From assembly GCF_023195535.1 (NCBI RefSeq), contig NZ_JALPNF010000001.1, positions 434,001-498,000 of the forward strand: a stretch of DNA of 64,000 bases, read 5' to 3'. Positions within the stretch are counted from its first letter, which is position 1. Each line of letters opens with the position of its first letter. This document shows positions 8,692 through 17,830 of the stretch, piece after piece. The stretch is from Sphingomonas faeni. Its GTDB lineage: Bacteria; Pseudomonadota; Alphaproteobacteria; Sphingomonadales; Sphingomonadaceae. Both the position numbers and the translations under genes were made by a program. The notes under the pieces are model-generated. The model searched no databases. It was not told the DNA's origin and worked only from the letters and a program-made list of their open reading frames with translations.

Positions 8692-11600
8692 ATGCGCAAC
8701 CGTCTGTTCGCAAGCACGATTTCGATGCTGGCCTTGTGCGGCGCCACGGCTGCGACGTCGCAGACCTATGGCCCTTTCAACGTCGTCGCACCCGCGGGCG
8801 GGGACAGCGTCAGGACCGCGATCGGCGGCGATCGTGCCGTCGCGATCGATGCGCATAGTTGGACGATGTCGACCTGGCTCGAACCGAAAGCGATCCCGAA
8901 CGGTACCGCTCTGGTTGCAGGATTTGGCGACGCCACGACCGGCGCGCGCCGCTATCTGGCGCTCGATCAGGGTCGCCCGAGCCTCGTCACCGAAGCTGGC
9001 ATACTGACCGCCAAGAGCCACATCACGGCGGGCACATGGCATCATGTCGCCGCGACCTTCGACGGTACGCAGGCGCGGCTGTTCGTCGACGGGCGGCAGG
9101 TGGCGCAGCGTCGCCTGACGGTTGCACCGGTCGCCCCGGTCGCGACGATCGCCCCGCGGGGGGCCGGTCCGGTCTTCGCAGGCCGCGTCGCCGGGTTCGC
9201 GTTGCAGGTCGGCGCGCTCGATACAGCGGCGGTCCGTACGCAGGCGGGCACGACGCCCGATCCCGCGCTGACGCTGTATCAGAACGGCAGCCCCGACTGG
9301 CCGGTGCAGGTCCGCCAGTCGCTCGGCCAGACCGTCCAGCAGGATGCGTGGACGCGCCCCGTCTCGAAGGCCCCCTTCCCCGCGCCGATCGCCAAGCCGC
9401 TGCCGACCGGGCCCGCGATCGTCGCGGTCCGTCCCGGCGAGTGGACCATCGTTGGCTGGAAACTGGCCGAGGGGCCCAAGGTGACCGCGCCGGGCACGAC
9501 GCTCAGCCGTGCCGGGTTCGATGCCTCGCGCTGGTATGTCGCGACGGTGCCGGGCACGGTGCTGACGACCCTGGTCGACCGCGGCGTCTATGCCGACCCC
9601 GCCTATGGTCTCAACAACATGACGATCCCAGAAGGCCTCGCGCGGCAGGATTACTGGTACCGTACCGAGTTCGACGCGCCGACCGAAACCACGGGCAAGC
9701 GTCAGGTGATCACCTTCGACGGCGTCAACTACAGCGCCGAAGTCTGGCTGAACGGCGCGCCGATCGGCACGATGAAGGGCGCGTTCGTCCGCGGGCGGTT
9801 CGACGTCACCGGCAAGCTGCGCCCCGGCCGCAACGCGATCGCGGTCAAGGTCTCGCCGCCCCCGCATCCCGGCATCGCACACGAGGAATCGCTGACCGCG
9901 GGCGTCGGCGAGAATGGCGGCATGATGATGCTCGACGGCCCGACCTTCGTCGCGACCGAAGGCTGGGACTGGATCCCCAGCATCCGCGACCGCAACACCG
10001 GCATGTGGCGCGGCGTGACGCTGACCACGAGCGGCGCGGCGACACTCGGCGACGCGCAGGTCGTCACGACCTTGCCCAAGGCGGACAATAGCGTCGCGGA
10101 GATCGAGATCGGCGTGCCGGTCGCCAATCCCACCGACCGCGCCGTCACCGCGATCGTCCGCGCGGCGTTCGACGGCGTCTCGGTCGAGAAGCCGGTGACG
10201 CTCGCCCCCGGTCAGACGACGACCGTGGTAATGAAGCCCGCCGACTTCCCGCAGCTGACGGTGCGCAATCCAAAGCTCTGGTGGCCAAACGGGTATGGCG
10301 ACCCGGCGCTGCACGACCTGACTTTGACCGCGACCGTCGATGGCGCGACCAGCGACACCAGGCATGTCCGCTTCGGCATCCGCCAGGTCACCTACGACAT
10401 CTCGCTGATGGACCAGGACGGCGATCTCGACCGCGTCGGCATCGACCTGTCGAAGGCGCGGCAGCGTGGCGAGCGGATCGTCGACGGCACGCACACCGGC
10501 ATTCGCAAGGTGTCGAACGGCTGGGCCGCGAGCCTCGTCCCCGGTGCGGAAAAATCGCCCGCGGTGACCCCGATCAAGGGCCAGGACGGCCTGTCCCCCT
10601 ATCTCGTGATCCGCGTCAACGGCGTGAAGATCGCCGCGCGCGGCGGCAATATCGGCATGGACGACTTCATGAAGCGCGTCGACCGCGCGCGCCTCGAGCC
10701 GTTCTTCCGCCTTCACAAGGACGCGCATCTCAACATCATCCGCAACTGGGTCGGCCAGAATACCGAAGACACTTTCTACGACCTCGCCGACGAATACGGC
10801 CTAATGATCCTCAACGATTTCTGGGAATCGACGCAGGATTACAATCTCGAGGCGCAGGATCCGGCGCTGTTCATGACCAACGCGACCGACGTCGTGAAGC
10901 GCTATCGCAACCACCCGTCGATCGTCGCCTGGTTCGGCCGCAACGAGGGCGTACCGCAGCCGATCCTCAACGAGGCGCTGGAGACTCTGATCGACAAGGA
11001 GGACGGCACGCGGCTCTATATGGGCTCGTCCAACCGCGTGAACCTGCAGAACTCCGGGCCGTATAACTGGCGCCCGCCGGTCGAATATTTCACCGAGCAT
11101 GCCAAGGGCTTCTCGGTCGAGAGCGGCACGCCGTCGCTGCCGACGCTGGAGGCGTGGCAGCGCGCGATCCCCGCGGCGGACCAGTGGCCGATCAGCGACA
11201 GCTGGGCGTATCACGACTGGCACCAAACCGGGAACGGCGCGGTGAAGACGTACATGGACGTGCTCGGCACGCGGTTCGGCGCGGGCACCAGCCTCGCCGA
11301 TTTCGAGCGCAAGGCGCAGATGATGCAGTATGAATCGTACCGCGCGATCTTCGAGGGGATGAACGCGCGGCTCTGGACCGAGCATAGCGGCCGCATGCTG
11401 TGGATGACGCAACCCGCCTGGCCGTCCTCGGCGTGGCAGATCTTCTCGTCGGACTATGACACGCAGGCATCGTTCTACGGGGTGAAGAAGGCGTCTGAGC
11501 CGGTCCATGTCCAGATGAACCTGCCCGACTGGAAGGTCGTGCTGGTCAACAACCGGCTCGCCGACCTGCGCGGCGTCAAGGTTACCGCCAAGGTCGTCAG

Positions 11601-12105
11601 CCTCGACAACCGCACGCTCGCCGATCGCACCGTGACGATCGCCGCCCCGCGCGAGGCGACCACCGATGCCTTCACGCTCGATTTCGCGCCGTTGCTGCAA
11701 CAGGGCGTCGCGCTGGTCCGGCTCGAAGCCACCGATGCTGCGGGCAAGCGGCTGTCGACCAACTTCTACTGGCAGGCGAAGGACGATGCCGCGTTCCAGG
11801 CGCTCAACACGCTGGCCGCGGTGACGCTCGGCAGCACCGCGACCAGCCGGATCGACGGCGCGGAGACCGTCGCTACGGTGACGCTGACCAACGCCAGCGC
11901 GACGCCGGCGATCGAAACCAAGCTGACGGTGATGAACGCCGACGGCACGCAGGTCCTGCCGGCGTATTTCAGCGACAATTACGTCTCGCTGCTCCCCGGC
12001 GAGACCCGTGATATCGAGATCCGCTATCCGACCGCGAAGGCATCGTCGCCCAGCGTCACGCTACGCGGCTGGAACGTCGCCGCATCGCGCGTGGTGGCAC
12101 GATGA
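8692..12105 (+). CDS. exported GH2 exo-beta-glycosidase (beta-mannosidase / exo-glucosaminidase type) with N-terminal LamG domain
   Basis: A signal peptide ends near ATAATSQT. Residues of about 45-170 form a LamG/concanavalin-like domain (AIDAHSWTMSTWLEP, AGTWHHVAATFDGTQARLFVDG). Then come a GH2 sugar-binding jelly roll (DYWYRTEF, VITFDGVNYSAEVWLNG), an Ig-like domain, the TIM barrel and C-terminal beta domains. The acid/base glutamate lies in FGRNEG at about residue 752, and the nucleophile is probably in FSVESGTPSLPTLE. The architecture is closest to beta-mannosidase/exo-beta-glucosaminidase members of GH2, which remove terminal sugars from oligosaccharides. It is the first gene of a four-gene operon with four-base overlaps, after an upstream region with two palindromes. 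Confidence 0.88.
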   Translation: MRNRLFASTISMLALCGATAATSQTYGPFNVVAPAGGDSVRTAIGGDRAVAIDAHSWTMSTWLEPKAIPNGTALVAGFGDATTGARRYLALDQGRPSLVTEAGILTAKSHITAGTWHHVAATFDGTQARLFVDGRQVAQRRLTVAPVAPVATIAPRGAGPVFAGRVAGFALQVGALDTAAVRTQAGTTPDPALTLYQNGSPDWPVQVRQSLGQTVQQDAWTRPVSKAPFPAPIAKPLPTGPAIVAVRPGEWTIVGWKLAEGPKVTAPGTTLSRAGFDASRWYVATVPGTVLTTLVDRGVYADPAYGLNNMTIPEGLARQDYWYRTEFDAPTETTGKRQVITFDGVNYSAEVWLNGAPIGTMKGAFVRGRFDVTGKLRPGRNAIAVKVSPPPHPGIAHEESLTAGVGENGGMMMLDGPTFVATEGWDWIPSIRDRNTGMWRGVTLTTSGAATLGDAQVVTTLPKADNSVAEIEIGVPVANPTDRAVTAIVRAAFDGVSVEKPVTLAPGQTTTVVMKPADFPQLTVRNPKLWWPNGYGDPALHDLTLTATVDGATSDTRHVRFGIRQVTYDISLMDQDGDLDRVGIDLSKARQRGERIVDGTHTGIRKVSNGWAASLVPGAEKSPAVTPIKGQDGLSPYLVIRVNGVKIAARGGNIGMDDFMKRVDRARLEPFFRLHKDAHLNIIRNWVGQNTEDTFYDLADEYGLMILNDFWESTQDYNLEAQDPALFMTNATDVVKRYRNHPSIVAWFGRNEGVPQPILNEALETLIDKEDGTRLYMGSSNRVNLQNSGPYNWRPPVEYFTEHAKGFSVESGTPSLPTLEAWQRAIPAADQWPISDSWAYHDWHQTGNGAVKTYMDVLGTRFGAGTSLADFERKAQMMQYESYRAIFEGMNARLWTEHSGRMLWMTQPAWPSSAWQIFSSDYDTQASFYGVKKASEPVHVQMNLPDWKVVLVNNRLADLRGVKVTAKVVSLDNRTLADRTVTIAAPREATTDAFTLDFAPLLQQGVALVRLEATDAAGKRLSTNFYWQAKDDAAFQALNTLAAVTLGSTATSRIDGAETVATVTLTNASATPAIETKLTVMNADGTQVLPAYFSDNYVSLLPGETRDIEIRYPTAKASSPSVTLRGWNVAASRVVAR

Positions 12106-14057
12106 GGGGCCTGATCCTCGCCGCAGCGTTACTGTCGACTGTCTCGGCCACGGCTTCAGCACAGTCGCTTGCCTCGCCGGACGGCCGCATCACCGTGACG
12201 CTGGGTACCAACGACCAGGACCAGCCGACCTACCGGCTCGATGTCGCGGGGCAGACGCTCCTGTCCCCATCGACGCTCGGACTGGAGTTCGAACATTATG
12301 CCAAGCTCGCGAACGGACTGAAGGTCGCGACCATCGATCGTCGTTCGGGCGCGGATCGCTACACACTGCCCGCAGGGAAAGTGTCGCGCGTCGACGAACG
12401 CTATAACGAGATCGTCGTGCATTATGCCGAGGCCGCCGCAACCGGGCGCAAACTCGATATCGTCCTGCGCGCCTACGACAGCGGGATCGCATTCCGCTAC
12501 GCTATCCCGCGCCAGCCGACCCTCACCTCGGTGCGGATCGCCAACGAACTGAGCCAGTTCGCCTTCCCCGCCGATTATGCCTGTCACGGTCTCAATCTCG
12601 GCAGCTTCGGCACGAGCCACGAGGGGGAATATGATCCGGTGCGTGCTTCGGCGATCCGCCCGCATAACCTCTACGAACTGCCGCTGGTCTGCGCGACCGG
12701 GACTGGCGGCCCAGCGCTCGCCTTCGCCGAGGCGGACGTCACCGACTGGCCCGCAATGTACCTGACCGGCACCGAGACCGGCGCACTCGGCGTCGCCGCC
12801 AAGCTCGCCCGCCGCCCCGACGATCCCGATATCGCGGTGAAAGCCGAGGTCGGCGCCGGTCTGCGCTCGCCGTGGCGGGTCGTCATGGTCGGCGCAAACC
12901 CCGGTGCGCTGATCGAGAACACATTGCTCACCAGCCTCAACCCCGCGCCGGTCGGCGACTTCTCGTGGGTAAAGCCCGGCAAGACCGCTTGGGACTGGTG
13001 GTCCGGCCCGATCCTCGCGGGCGTGCCCAACGCCGGCACCAACGACGCCACGATCAAGCGCTTCATCGATTTCGCCGCGCAGACCGCACTGCCGTACATG
13101 ATGATCGACGATGGCTGGTACGCGAACAGCGGCGACGGCGCGACGCTCCGTCCCGGTGCCGATCCGACCAAGCCGATCGCCGCGATCGACCTGCCCGGAC
13201 TCGTTACGTACGGACGCCAGCGCGGCGTCGGCCTGATCGTGTGGATCCACTGGAAGCTGCTCGACCAGGATATGGACCGTATCCTCGACCAGGTTGCGGC
13301 ATGGGGCGCCAAGGGGATCAAGGTCGACTTCATGAACCGCGACGACCAGGTCATGATCGGCTTCTACCACCGTCTCGCCGCGGCGACCGCCAGGCGTCAC
13401 CTGCTGCTCGACCTGCACGGCGCGACGCATCCATGGGGCATGACGCGGACCTGGCCGAACTTCATCACGCAGGAGGGCGTGCTCGGCGCGGAATACAATA
13501 AATGGACGCGGCGGATCACCGCGCGGCACAACATCACGCTCGCCTATACGCGGATGCTCGCCGGGCCGATGGACTATACGCCGGGCGGGTATCGCAACCG
13601 CACACCCGCGACGTTCCGCATCACCGCGACCGCGCCCGAGGTCCAGACGACGCGTGCCGCCGGCCTCGCCATGTACGTGGTGTATGAGAGCCCACTCGGC
13701 AGCGTCGCGGACTCGCCCGACGCGTATCGCGGCCAGCCCGGGCTCGATTTCCTCCGCGACGTGCCGGCGACCTGGGACGAGACGCGCTTCCTGGCGGGCG
13801 ACATCGGCGACTATGTCGCGATCGCGCGCCGCAAGGGAAAGCGCTGGTATATCGGCGCCATGACCGATGCCGCGCGCACCGTGACGCTCCCGCTCGGCTT
13901 CCTCGGCACCGGCAGATATGTTGCGCGTCGCTGGACCGATGGCACCGCGCCGACCGACCTGGTGACCGGGCGAACGACCGTGACCAAAGCAGACAGCCTG
14001 ACCCTCGAACTGGCCGCGTCGGGTGGCGCCGCGGTTATCCTGGAGACCGAACGATGA
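12102..14057 (+). CDS. exported GH97 glycoside hydrolase (alpha-galactosidase or alpha-glucosidase)
   Basis: A 651-residue protein with a signal peptide (GLILAAALLSTVSATASA). The N-terminal beta-supersandwich domain carries the family features SLASPDGRITVTLG and FRYAIPRQ. The catalytic barrel has TALPYMMIDDGWY, then GIKVDFMNRDDQ with Asp at about residue 409, and GVLGAEYNKW. In GH97, an Asp at this position marks the retaining alpha-galactosidase-type members, while SusB-type alpha-glucosidases are inverting and use glutamates. A galactose-removing role is therefore inferred, not proven. The start ATG overlaps the GH2 stop (ATGA), and the gene is translationally coupled. Confidence 0.9.
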   Translation: MRGLILAAALLSTVSATASAQSLASPDGRITVTLGTNDQDQPTYRLDVAGQTLLSPSTLGLEFEHYAKLANGLKVATIDRRSGADRYTLPAGKVSRVDERYNEIVVHYAEAAATGRKLDIVLRAYDSGIAFRYAIPRQPTLTSVRIANELSQFAFPADYACHGLNLGSFGTSHEGEYDPVRASAIRPHNLYELPLVCATGTGGPALAFAEADVTDWPAMYLTGTETGALGVAAKLARRPDDPDIAVKAEVGAGLRSPWRVVMVGANPGALIENTLLTSLNPAPVGDFSWVKPGKTAWDWWSGPILAGVPNAGTNDATIKRFIDFAAQTALPYMMIDDGWYANSGDGATLRPGADPTKPIAAIDLPGLVTYGRQRGVGLIVWIHWKLLDQDMDRILDQVAAWGAKGIKVDFMNRDDQVMIGFYHRLAAATARRHLLLDLHGATHPWGMTRTWPNFITQEGVLGAEYNKWTRRITARHNITLAYTRMLAGPMDYTPGGYRNRTPATFRITATAPEVQTTRAAGLAMYVVYESPLGSVADSPDAYRGQPGLDFLRDVPATWDETRFLAGDIGDYVAIARRKGKRWYIGAMTDAARTVTLPLGFLGTGRYVARRWTDGTAPTDLVTGRTTVTKADSLTLELAASGGAAVILETER

Positions 14058-14803
14058 AGTCCCTGCTCGTTGCCCTCTCGCTGGTTGCCATGGCCACGCC
14101 CACCGTCGCCCAGACCGAAGACGCCAAGGCCAAGGCGGCGCGCGAAGCCGAAGAGCGCCTGCACACCGACTGGGCCTGGCTCGGCCGCTATCAACAGGCC
14201 AATGCGGCGGTCCCTGCCAAGGGCGCACAGCCCCGCGTGGTGTTCATCGGCGACTCGATCACGCAAGGCTGGTTCGACATGGTCCCGGCGTTCTTTGCCG
14301 ACAACAACCGCTTCGGTCGCGGCATCGGTGGGCAGACCACGCCGCAGATGGTGCTGCGCTTTCGCCAGGACGTGATCGACCTGAAGCCGGCGGTGGTGCA
14401 GATCATGGCGGGCACGAACGACATCGCCGGCAACACTGGACCGATGACGCCCGATCAGTCGAAGGCGAACATCATGACGATGGCCGAACTCGCGCGCGCG
14501 CACGGCATCCGCGTCATCGTAGCCTCGATCCCGCCGGCCGCGAACTTCCCTTGGCGTCCGGGTCTCGAAACCGCCGACAAGATCGCGGCGATGAATGCGT
14601 GGCTGAAGACCTACGCCGCGCAGACCAACTCGACCTATGCCGATTACTGGACCGCGCTGCATGATGGCAAGGCGTTGCGCGCGAGCCTGACCTATGACGG
14701 CGTCCATCCGAACAAGGATGGCTATGCGGTGATGGGCCCGGTCGCCGAAGCCGCGATCCGCTCGGCACTGGCCAAGCCTGCGCCTAAGGCGATCGCCCGG
14801 TGA
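14054..14803 (+). CDS. exported SGNH/GDSL-type hydrolase (acylhydrolase/esterase)
   Basis: A 249-residue protein with a signal peptide (SLLVALSLVAMATPTVAQ). It has the four SGNH blocks: FIGDSITQGW with the catalytic Ser near residue 68, GIGGQTTPQM, IMAGTNDIAG, and the C-terminal DGVHPNKDGYAVM holding Asp and His. Such enzymes often deacetylate polysaccharides or act on other esters. The position between a GH97 and a carboxylesterase suggests removal of acetyl or other acyl groups from plant polysaccharide fragments. It overlaps both neighbours by four bases. Confidence 0.9.
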   Translation: MKSLLVALSLVAMATPTVAQTEDAKAKAAREAEERLHTDWAWLGRYQQANAAVPAKGAQPRVVFIGDSITQGWFDMVPAFFADNNRFGRGIGGQTTPQMVLRFRQDVIDLKPAVVQIMAGTNDIAGNTGPMTPDQSKANIMTMAELARAHGIRVIVASIPPAANFPWRPGLETADKIAAMNAWLKTYAAQTNSTYADYWTALHDGKALRASLTYDGVHPNKDGYAVMGPVAEAAIRSALAKPAPKAIAR

Positions 14804-16296
14804 TCCTCGCGCTCGCGCTCGCCGCCGCTGCTGCTCCGGCTGCTTCTGGCCCGGTGGTCCGTACCGACGACGGACCGGTCCACGGTGCCGCGCTCACCGG
14901 TGGCGGCGCAGTGTTTCGTGGCATCCGGTTCGCCAAACCGCCGGTCGGCCCGCTGCGCTGGCGGGCGCCCGAGCGCCCCGCACCCTGGACCAAGCCCGTC
15001 GACACGATCGCCGAGCACCCCGCCTGCGCGCAGCTGGTCTATGGCGACTGGAATCGCGCTGCCGCCCAGACCAGTTCCGAAGACTGCCTATTCCTCGACG
15101 TCCGCACGCCGACGCTGGCCGATGCGGATACAGCGGCCAAGCCCCTCCCCGTCCTCGTCTGGATCCACGGCGGAGCGAACCGGGCAGGCGCTGGCGGCGG
15201 CACGGTGGAGTCGAAGATTACCGATTCCGGCATCGTCCTGGTCAGCGTCCAGTACCGGCTCGGCGCGCTCGGCTTCCTGTCGCACCCTGCGCTCAGCCGC
15301 GAACAAGGCGGCCATTCGGGCAACTACGCCCTGATGGACCAGCAGGCCGCACTCGGCTGGGTCCAGCGCAACATCGCGCGGTTCGGCGGCGACCCCCGTC
15401 GCGTCACGATCGCCGGTGAATCCGCCGGCGCGCAGGACGTCGCGCTGCACCGCCTCGCCCCAGCCTCGCGCACGCTGTTCGCGCAGGCGATCCAGGAAAG
15501 CGGTACCGCCGGCTTCGGTGTCGCGCCGCGGAGCCTTGCACAAAACGAGCGTCTCGGCGCGCTGATCGCCACGACCGCCGGGCTGCCCGCGGCGGCGACC
15601 GCGGCCCAGCTCCGCACGCTACCCGTGGACTCTATCCTCGCCGCGCAGGACGCGGTGGACGTCCCCGATCTCGACGACGACAGCTTCATCTGGTTGCAGG
15701 CGGTGGTCGATGGTCGCGTCCTGACCGACACACCCGCGCATCTGCTCGCTACCGGAAAGGTCTCGCGCGCGCCGCTGATCGCCGGCGTCAACGCACGCGA
15801 ACTGACACTGCATGGCGGCCTGCCTGCGGCGGCCGCGACGATCCGCCGTGAATTCGGACCGAATGCCGATCGTGCAGCGGCGCTCTACGGGCTCCAGTCG
15901 GGCGGCACCCCGGTCACCGACCCGAGGCTCAGCGACGTCACGGTGCAGCTTGCCAACGACCTCACCTTCCGCTGCCCCACCGTCGCGCTTTCGAAGGCGT
16001 TGACGCGGGTCGGCGTCCCGGTCTGGCAGTATCAGTTCGATTATGCGCGACCGGGCGGCACCGTCAGCCACGCAAGCGAACTCGGCTATGTCTTCAATGC
16101 CGCCAAACCCGGCGAGCCGCCGCTTCAGGCCTATTGGACGAACTTCGTGAAGACCGGCAATCCCAACGGCGCCGGCCTGCCGCACTGGCCGCTCTATTCG
16201 CATAGTGCCCGCGGGTATCTGGCGTTCGACCAAGCGGGCCCGGTTGCCCGCAAGGACCTTCGCGGCCCGATCTGTGCGTTGCGCGACGCGCCCTGA
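14800..16296 (+). CDS. exported type-B carboxylesterase
   Basis: A 498-residue carboxylesterase/lipase family protein, starting at GTG in a GTGA overlap with the SGNH gene. An Ala/Leu-rich signal peptide is followed by the family markers: FRGIRFAKPPVGPLRW near the N-terminus, EDCLFLDV, the oxyanion region WIHGGANRAG, and GESAGAQD with the nucleophile Ser at about residue 208. The histidine is probably in VSHASELGYVF. It should hydrolyse ester side groups. The exact substrate is not visible, and hemicellulose acyl or feruloyl esters are guesses from context. It is the last gene of the GH2/GH97 operon, and its stop directly faces the ROK gene stop. Confidence 0.88.
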   Translation: MILALALAAAAAPAASGPVVRTDDGPVHGAALTGGGAVFRGIRFAKPPVGPLRWRAPERPAPWTKPVDTIAEHPACAQLVYGDWNRAAAQTSSEDCLFLDVRTPTLADADTAAKPLPVLVWIHGGANRAGAGGGTVESKITDSGIVLVSVQYRLGALGFLSHPALSREQGGHSGNYALMDQQAALGWVQRNIARFGGDPRRVTIAGESAGAQDVALHRLAPASRTLFAQAIQESGTAGFGVAPRSLAQNERLGALIATTAGLPAAATAAQLRTLPVDSILAAQDAVDVPDLDDDSFIWLQAVVDGRVLTDTPAHLLATGKVSRAPLIAGVNARELTLHGGLPAAAATIRREFGPNADRAAALYGLQSGGTPVTDPRLSDVTVQLANDLTFRCPTVALSKALTRVGVPVWQYQFDYARPGGTVSHASELGYVFNAAKPGEPPLQAYWTNFVKTGNPNGAGLPHWPLYSHSARGYLAFDQAGPVARKDLRGPICALRDAP

Positions 16297-16312
16297 TCAG
16301 GACTTGATCAGG
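16292..16312. terminator. inverted repeat across convergent stop codons
   Basis: CCTGATCA (16292-16299) and TGATCAGG (16305-16312) are perfect 8-base arms around a 5-base loop. The element covers the stop codons of both the carboxylesterase (plus) and the ROK regulator (minus). No T-run follows on either strand, so it may be a weak bidirectional stop or coincidence. Confidence 0.35.
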
Positions 16313-17529
16313 ATCGCATCGGACGGCAGCATTCGATCGAGGAACGGCAGGATCGCTGCACCCACCGCCGGTGCGTCGCGCGACAGCGTGGCACGGCGGA
16401 TCGGTGCGGACGCGGGGATGTTCGGTGCGGCCTCGCTCAGCTTGCGATGCGCCTCGCCCGCCAGCCGGTCGAGAAGTTCGTCGGGAAGGCGTCCGCCGAG
16501 CAGGATCGCTGCCGGGTTCAGCAGGCAGTTGATCGCGGTCAGTGCCGGCACCAATGCGGTCGAGGCGTCGTCGAGCCAGGCCGCGAGATGCGCGGCATAG
16601 GCCGCCGGCAGCGACTGGGTCGGGTCCCAGTCGGCCATCGGCATGCCCGCTGCGTCGAGCCGCTCGGTCAGCGCGGACAGCGAGACGACGTCCTGCAGCA
16701 CCCGCTTGGGATCACCGGTCAGCGGCAGGAACCCGATCTCGCCACTGCGCGCGGTGGCACCGCGGTAATAGGTACCATCGGTCACGATACCGCCACCGAG
16801 CCCTGCGCTGACCAGGATATAGAAGAAACTGGCATGGTCGAGGCCGCTGCCGAACTCTGCTTCCCCGATTGCGGCGGCGGCCGCATCATTGTCGATATGG
16901 ATCGACCATGGCACCACGTCGGCCAGCAGCGCCTGCAGGTCGACGTCGCCCCACCGTTCATATCCCTCGGGCCGATGTGGCAGCACGACCCGCCCGAGAT
17001 CGTCGGGCAATGCCACCCCCACTCCCAGCACGCGGTCGGTGCGGATCACGTCGGTCTGGTAGATCTCGGCAATGCCCGCCCGGACGATCTCGACGACATC
17101 TTCCGGCATTGCGAACGCGATCTGACGCGTAAACCGCGATCGGACGGTACCAGCGAGATCGAGCGATACGAGGGTCACGTGATCGCGGTCGATGTTCAGA
17201 CCGATCGCGAAACACCCATCCGGGTTGATCCGTAGCCGCACCGCGGGTTGCCCCCGTGCGCCCGTCCGGCGACCTGCGTCGACGATCAGCTCGGAATCGA
17301 ACAATCGTCCGGTAATATTCGCGATGGTCGGCGACGTCAGATTCGTCATCGTCGCGATTTCGCTGCGCGTGATGTCCGGATTGCGGCGTATCACCTGCAG
17401 CACGACGCGCTGGTTATAGTCGCCGGCACGTTCGAGGTTCGTCCCGGACAAGCTCGGTCCCAGGCGCACCGCACGCTCGTCCGCGGTTACCCCGCCCTGG
17501 ATCGACGGCTCGAAGTCCGAAAAGTTCAA
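16297..17529 (-). CDS. ROK-family transcriptional regulator
   Basis: Up to 410 residues. An N-terminal winged helix-turn-helix (about 50-105: NQRVVLQVIRRNPDITRSEIATMTNLTSPTIANITGRL) is followed by a ROK sugar-kinase-like domain (GVGVALPDDLG, IHIDNDAAAAAIGEAEFG, SAGLGGGIVTDGTYYRGATARSGEIGF). The zinc-binding CxCGxxGC segment that normally follows GEIG is missing: GFLPLTGDPKRVLQDV stands in its place. The consensus ATP-binding DxGGT is also replaced. It is likely a sugar-responsive repressor of the adjacent GH2/GH97 operon or of other carbohydrate genes. The start is uncertain: TTG at 17529, or GTG at 17469, which begins MRLGPSLSGTNLERAG. Confidence 0.88.
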   Translation of the reverse strand: MNFSDFEPSIQGGVTADERAVRLGPSLSGTNLERAGDYNQRVVLQVIRRNPDITRSEIATMTNLTSPTIANITGRLFDSELIVDAGRRTGARGQPAVRLRINPDGCFAIGLNIDRDHVTLVSLDLAGTVRSRFTRQIAFAMPEDVVEIVRAGIAEIYQTDVIRTDRVLGVGVALPDDLGRVVLPHRPEGYERWGDVDLQALLADVVPWSIHIDNDAAAAAIGEAEFGSGLDHASFFYILVSAGLGGGIVTDGTYYRGATARSGEIGFLPLTGDPKRVLQDVVSLSALTERLDAAGMPMADWDPTQSLPAAYAAHLAAWLDDASTALVPALTAINCLLNPAAILLGGRLPDELLDRLAGEAHRKLSEAAPNIPASAPIRRATLSRDAPAVGAAILPFLDRMLPSDAILIKS

Positions 17530-17830
17530 CCTGGTATCCGATCCAAGACGCGGTCCGAGTTATGGAGGCAAGTATAACCTATGCCACTACCAGTTCGGGC
17601 GAGCGCGTGAATCGGCATATGCTGTCGACGGTCATTCGCCATTTGAAATCCCCGGAATATGAATCATTCTCCCCTCCCGACGCCGACCACCAAACATTAT
17701 AGTTTGGTATTATCGAAGGTCTCGGACCCGCGCCGGCAAGTCAACATCGATGGCGACATCAATCAAGAAAATTCCCGCCGGCCAAGCCCTTCACAGCATT
17801 AGGCGGGCATTGACCGGATGGCTTTCATCG
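17530..17830. other. intergenic region between ROK and DUF885 genes
   Basis: 301 bases without a supportable gene. Both flanking genes are on minus, so this holds the promoter of the ROK gene and the end of the DUF885 transcript. It contains a near-consensus -10 hexamer TATACT on minus (17571-17576), without a convincing -35, and a strong palindrome at 17689-17708. It is visibly more AT-rich than its surroundings. Confidence 0.6.
17689..17708. promoter_or_regulatory. palindromic operator candidate ACCAAAC-N6-GTTTGGT
   Basis: Perfect 7-base arms around ATTATA lie 160 bases upstream of the annotated ROK start. Twenty-base AT-centred palindromes are typical of ROK and other dimeric repressor sites, so autoregulation is the simplest reading. 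A half-site TACCAAAC occurs upstream of the GH5 mannanase, near 29350. Confidence 0.45.

Noticed and set aside
8536..10728. 730-codon minus-strand frame opposite GH2
   Set aside because: It is antisense to a clear GH2 gene, is Arg/Ala/Gly/Asp-rich and has no motifs; a codon-bias shadow of high-GC DNA.
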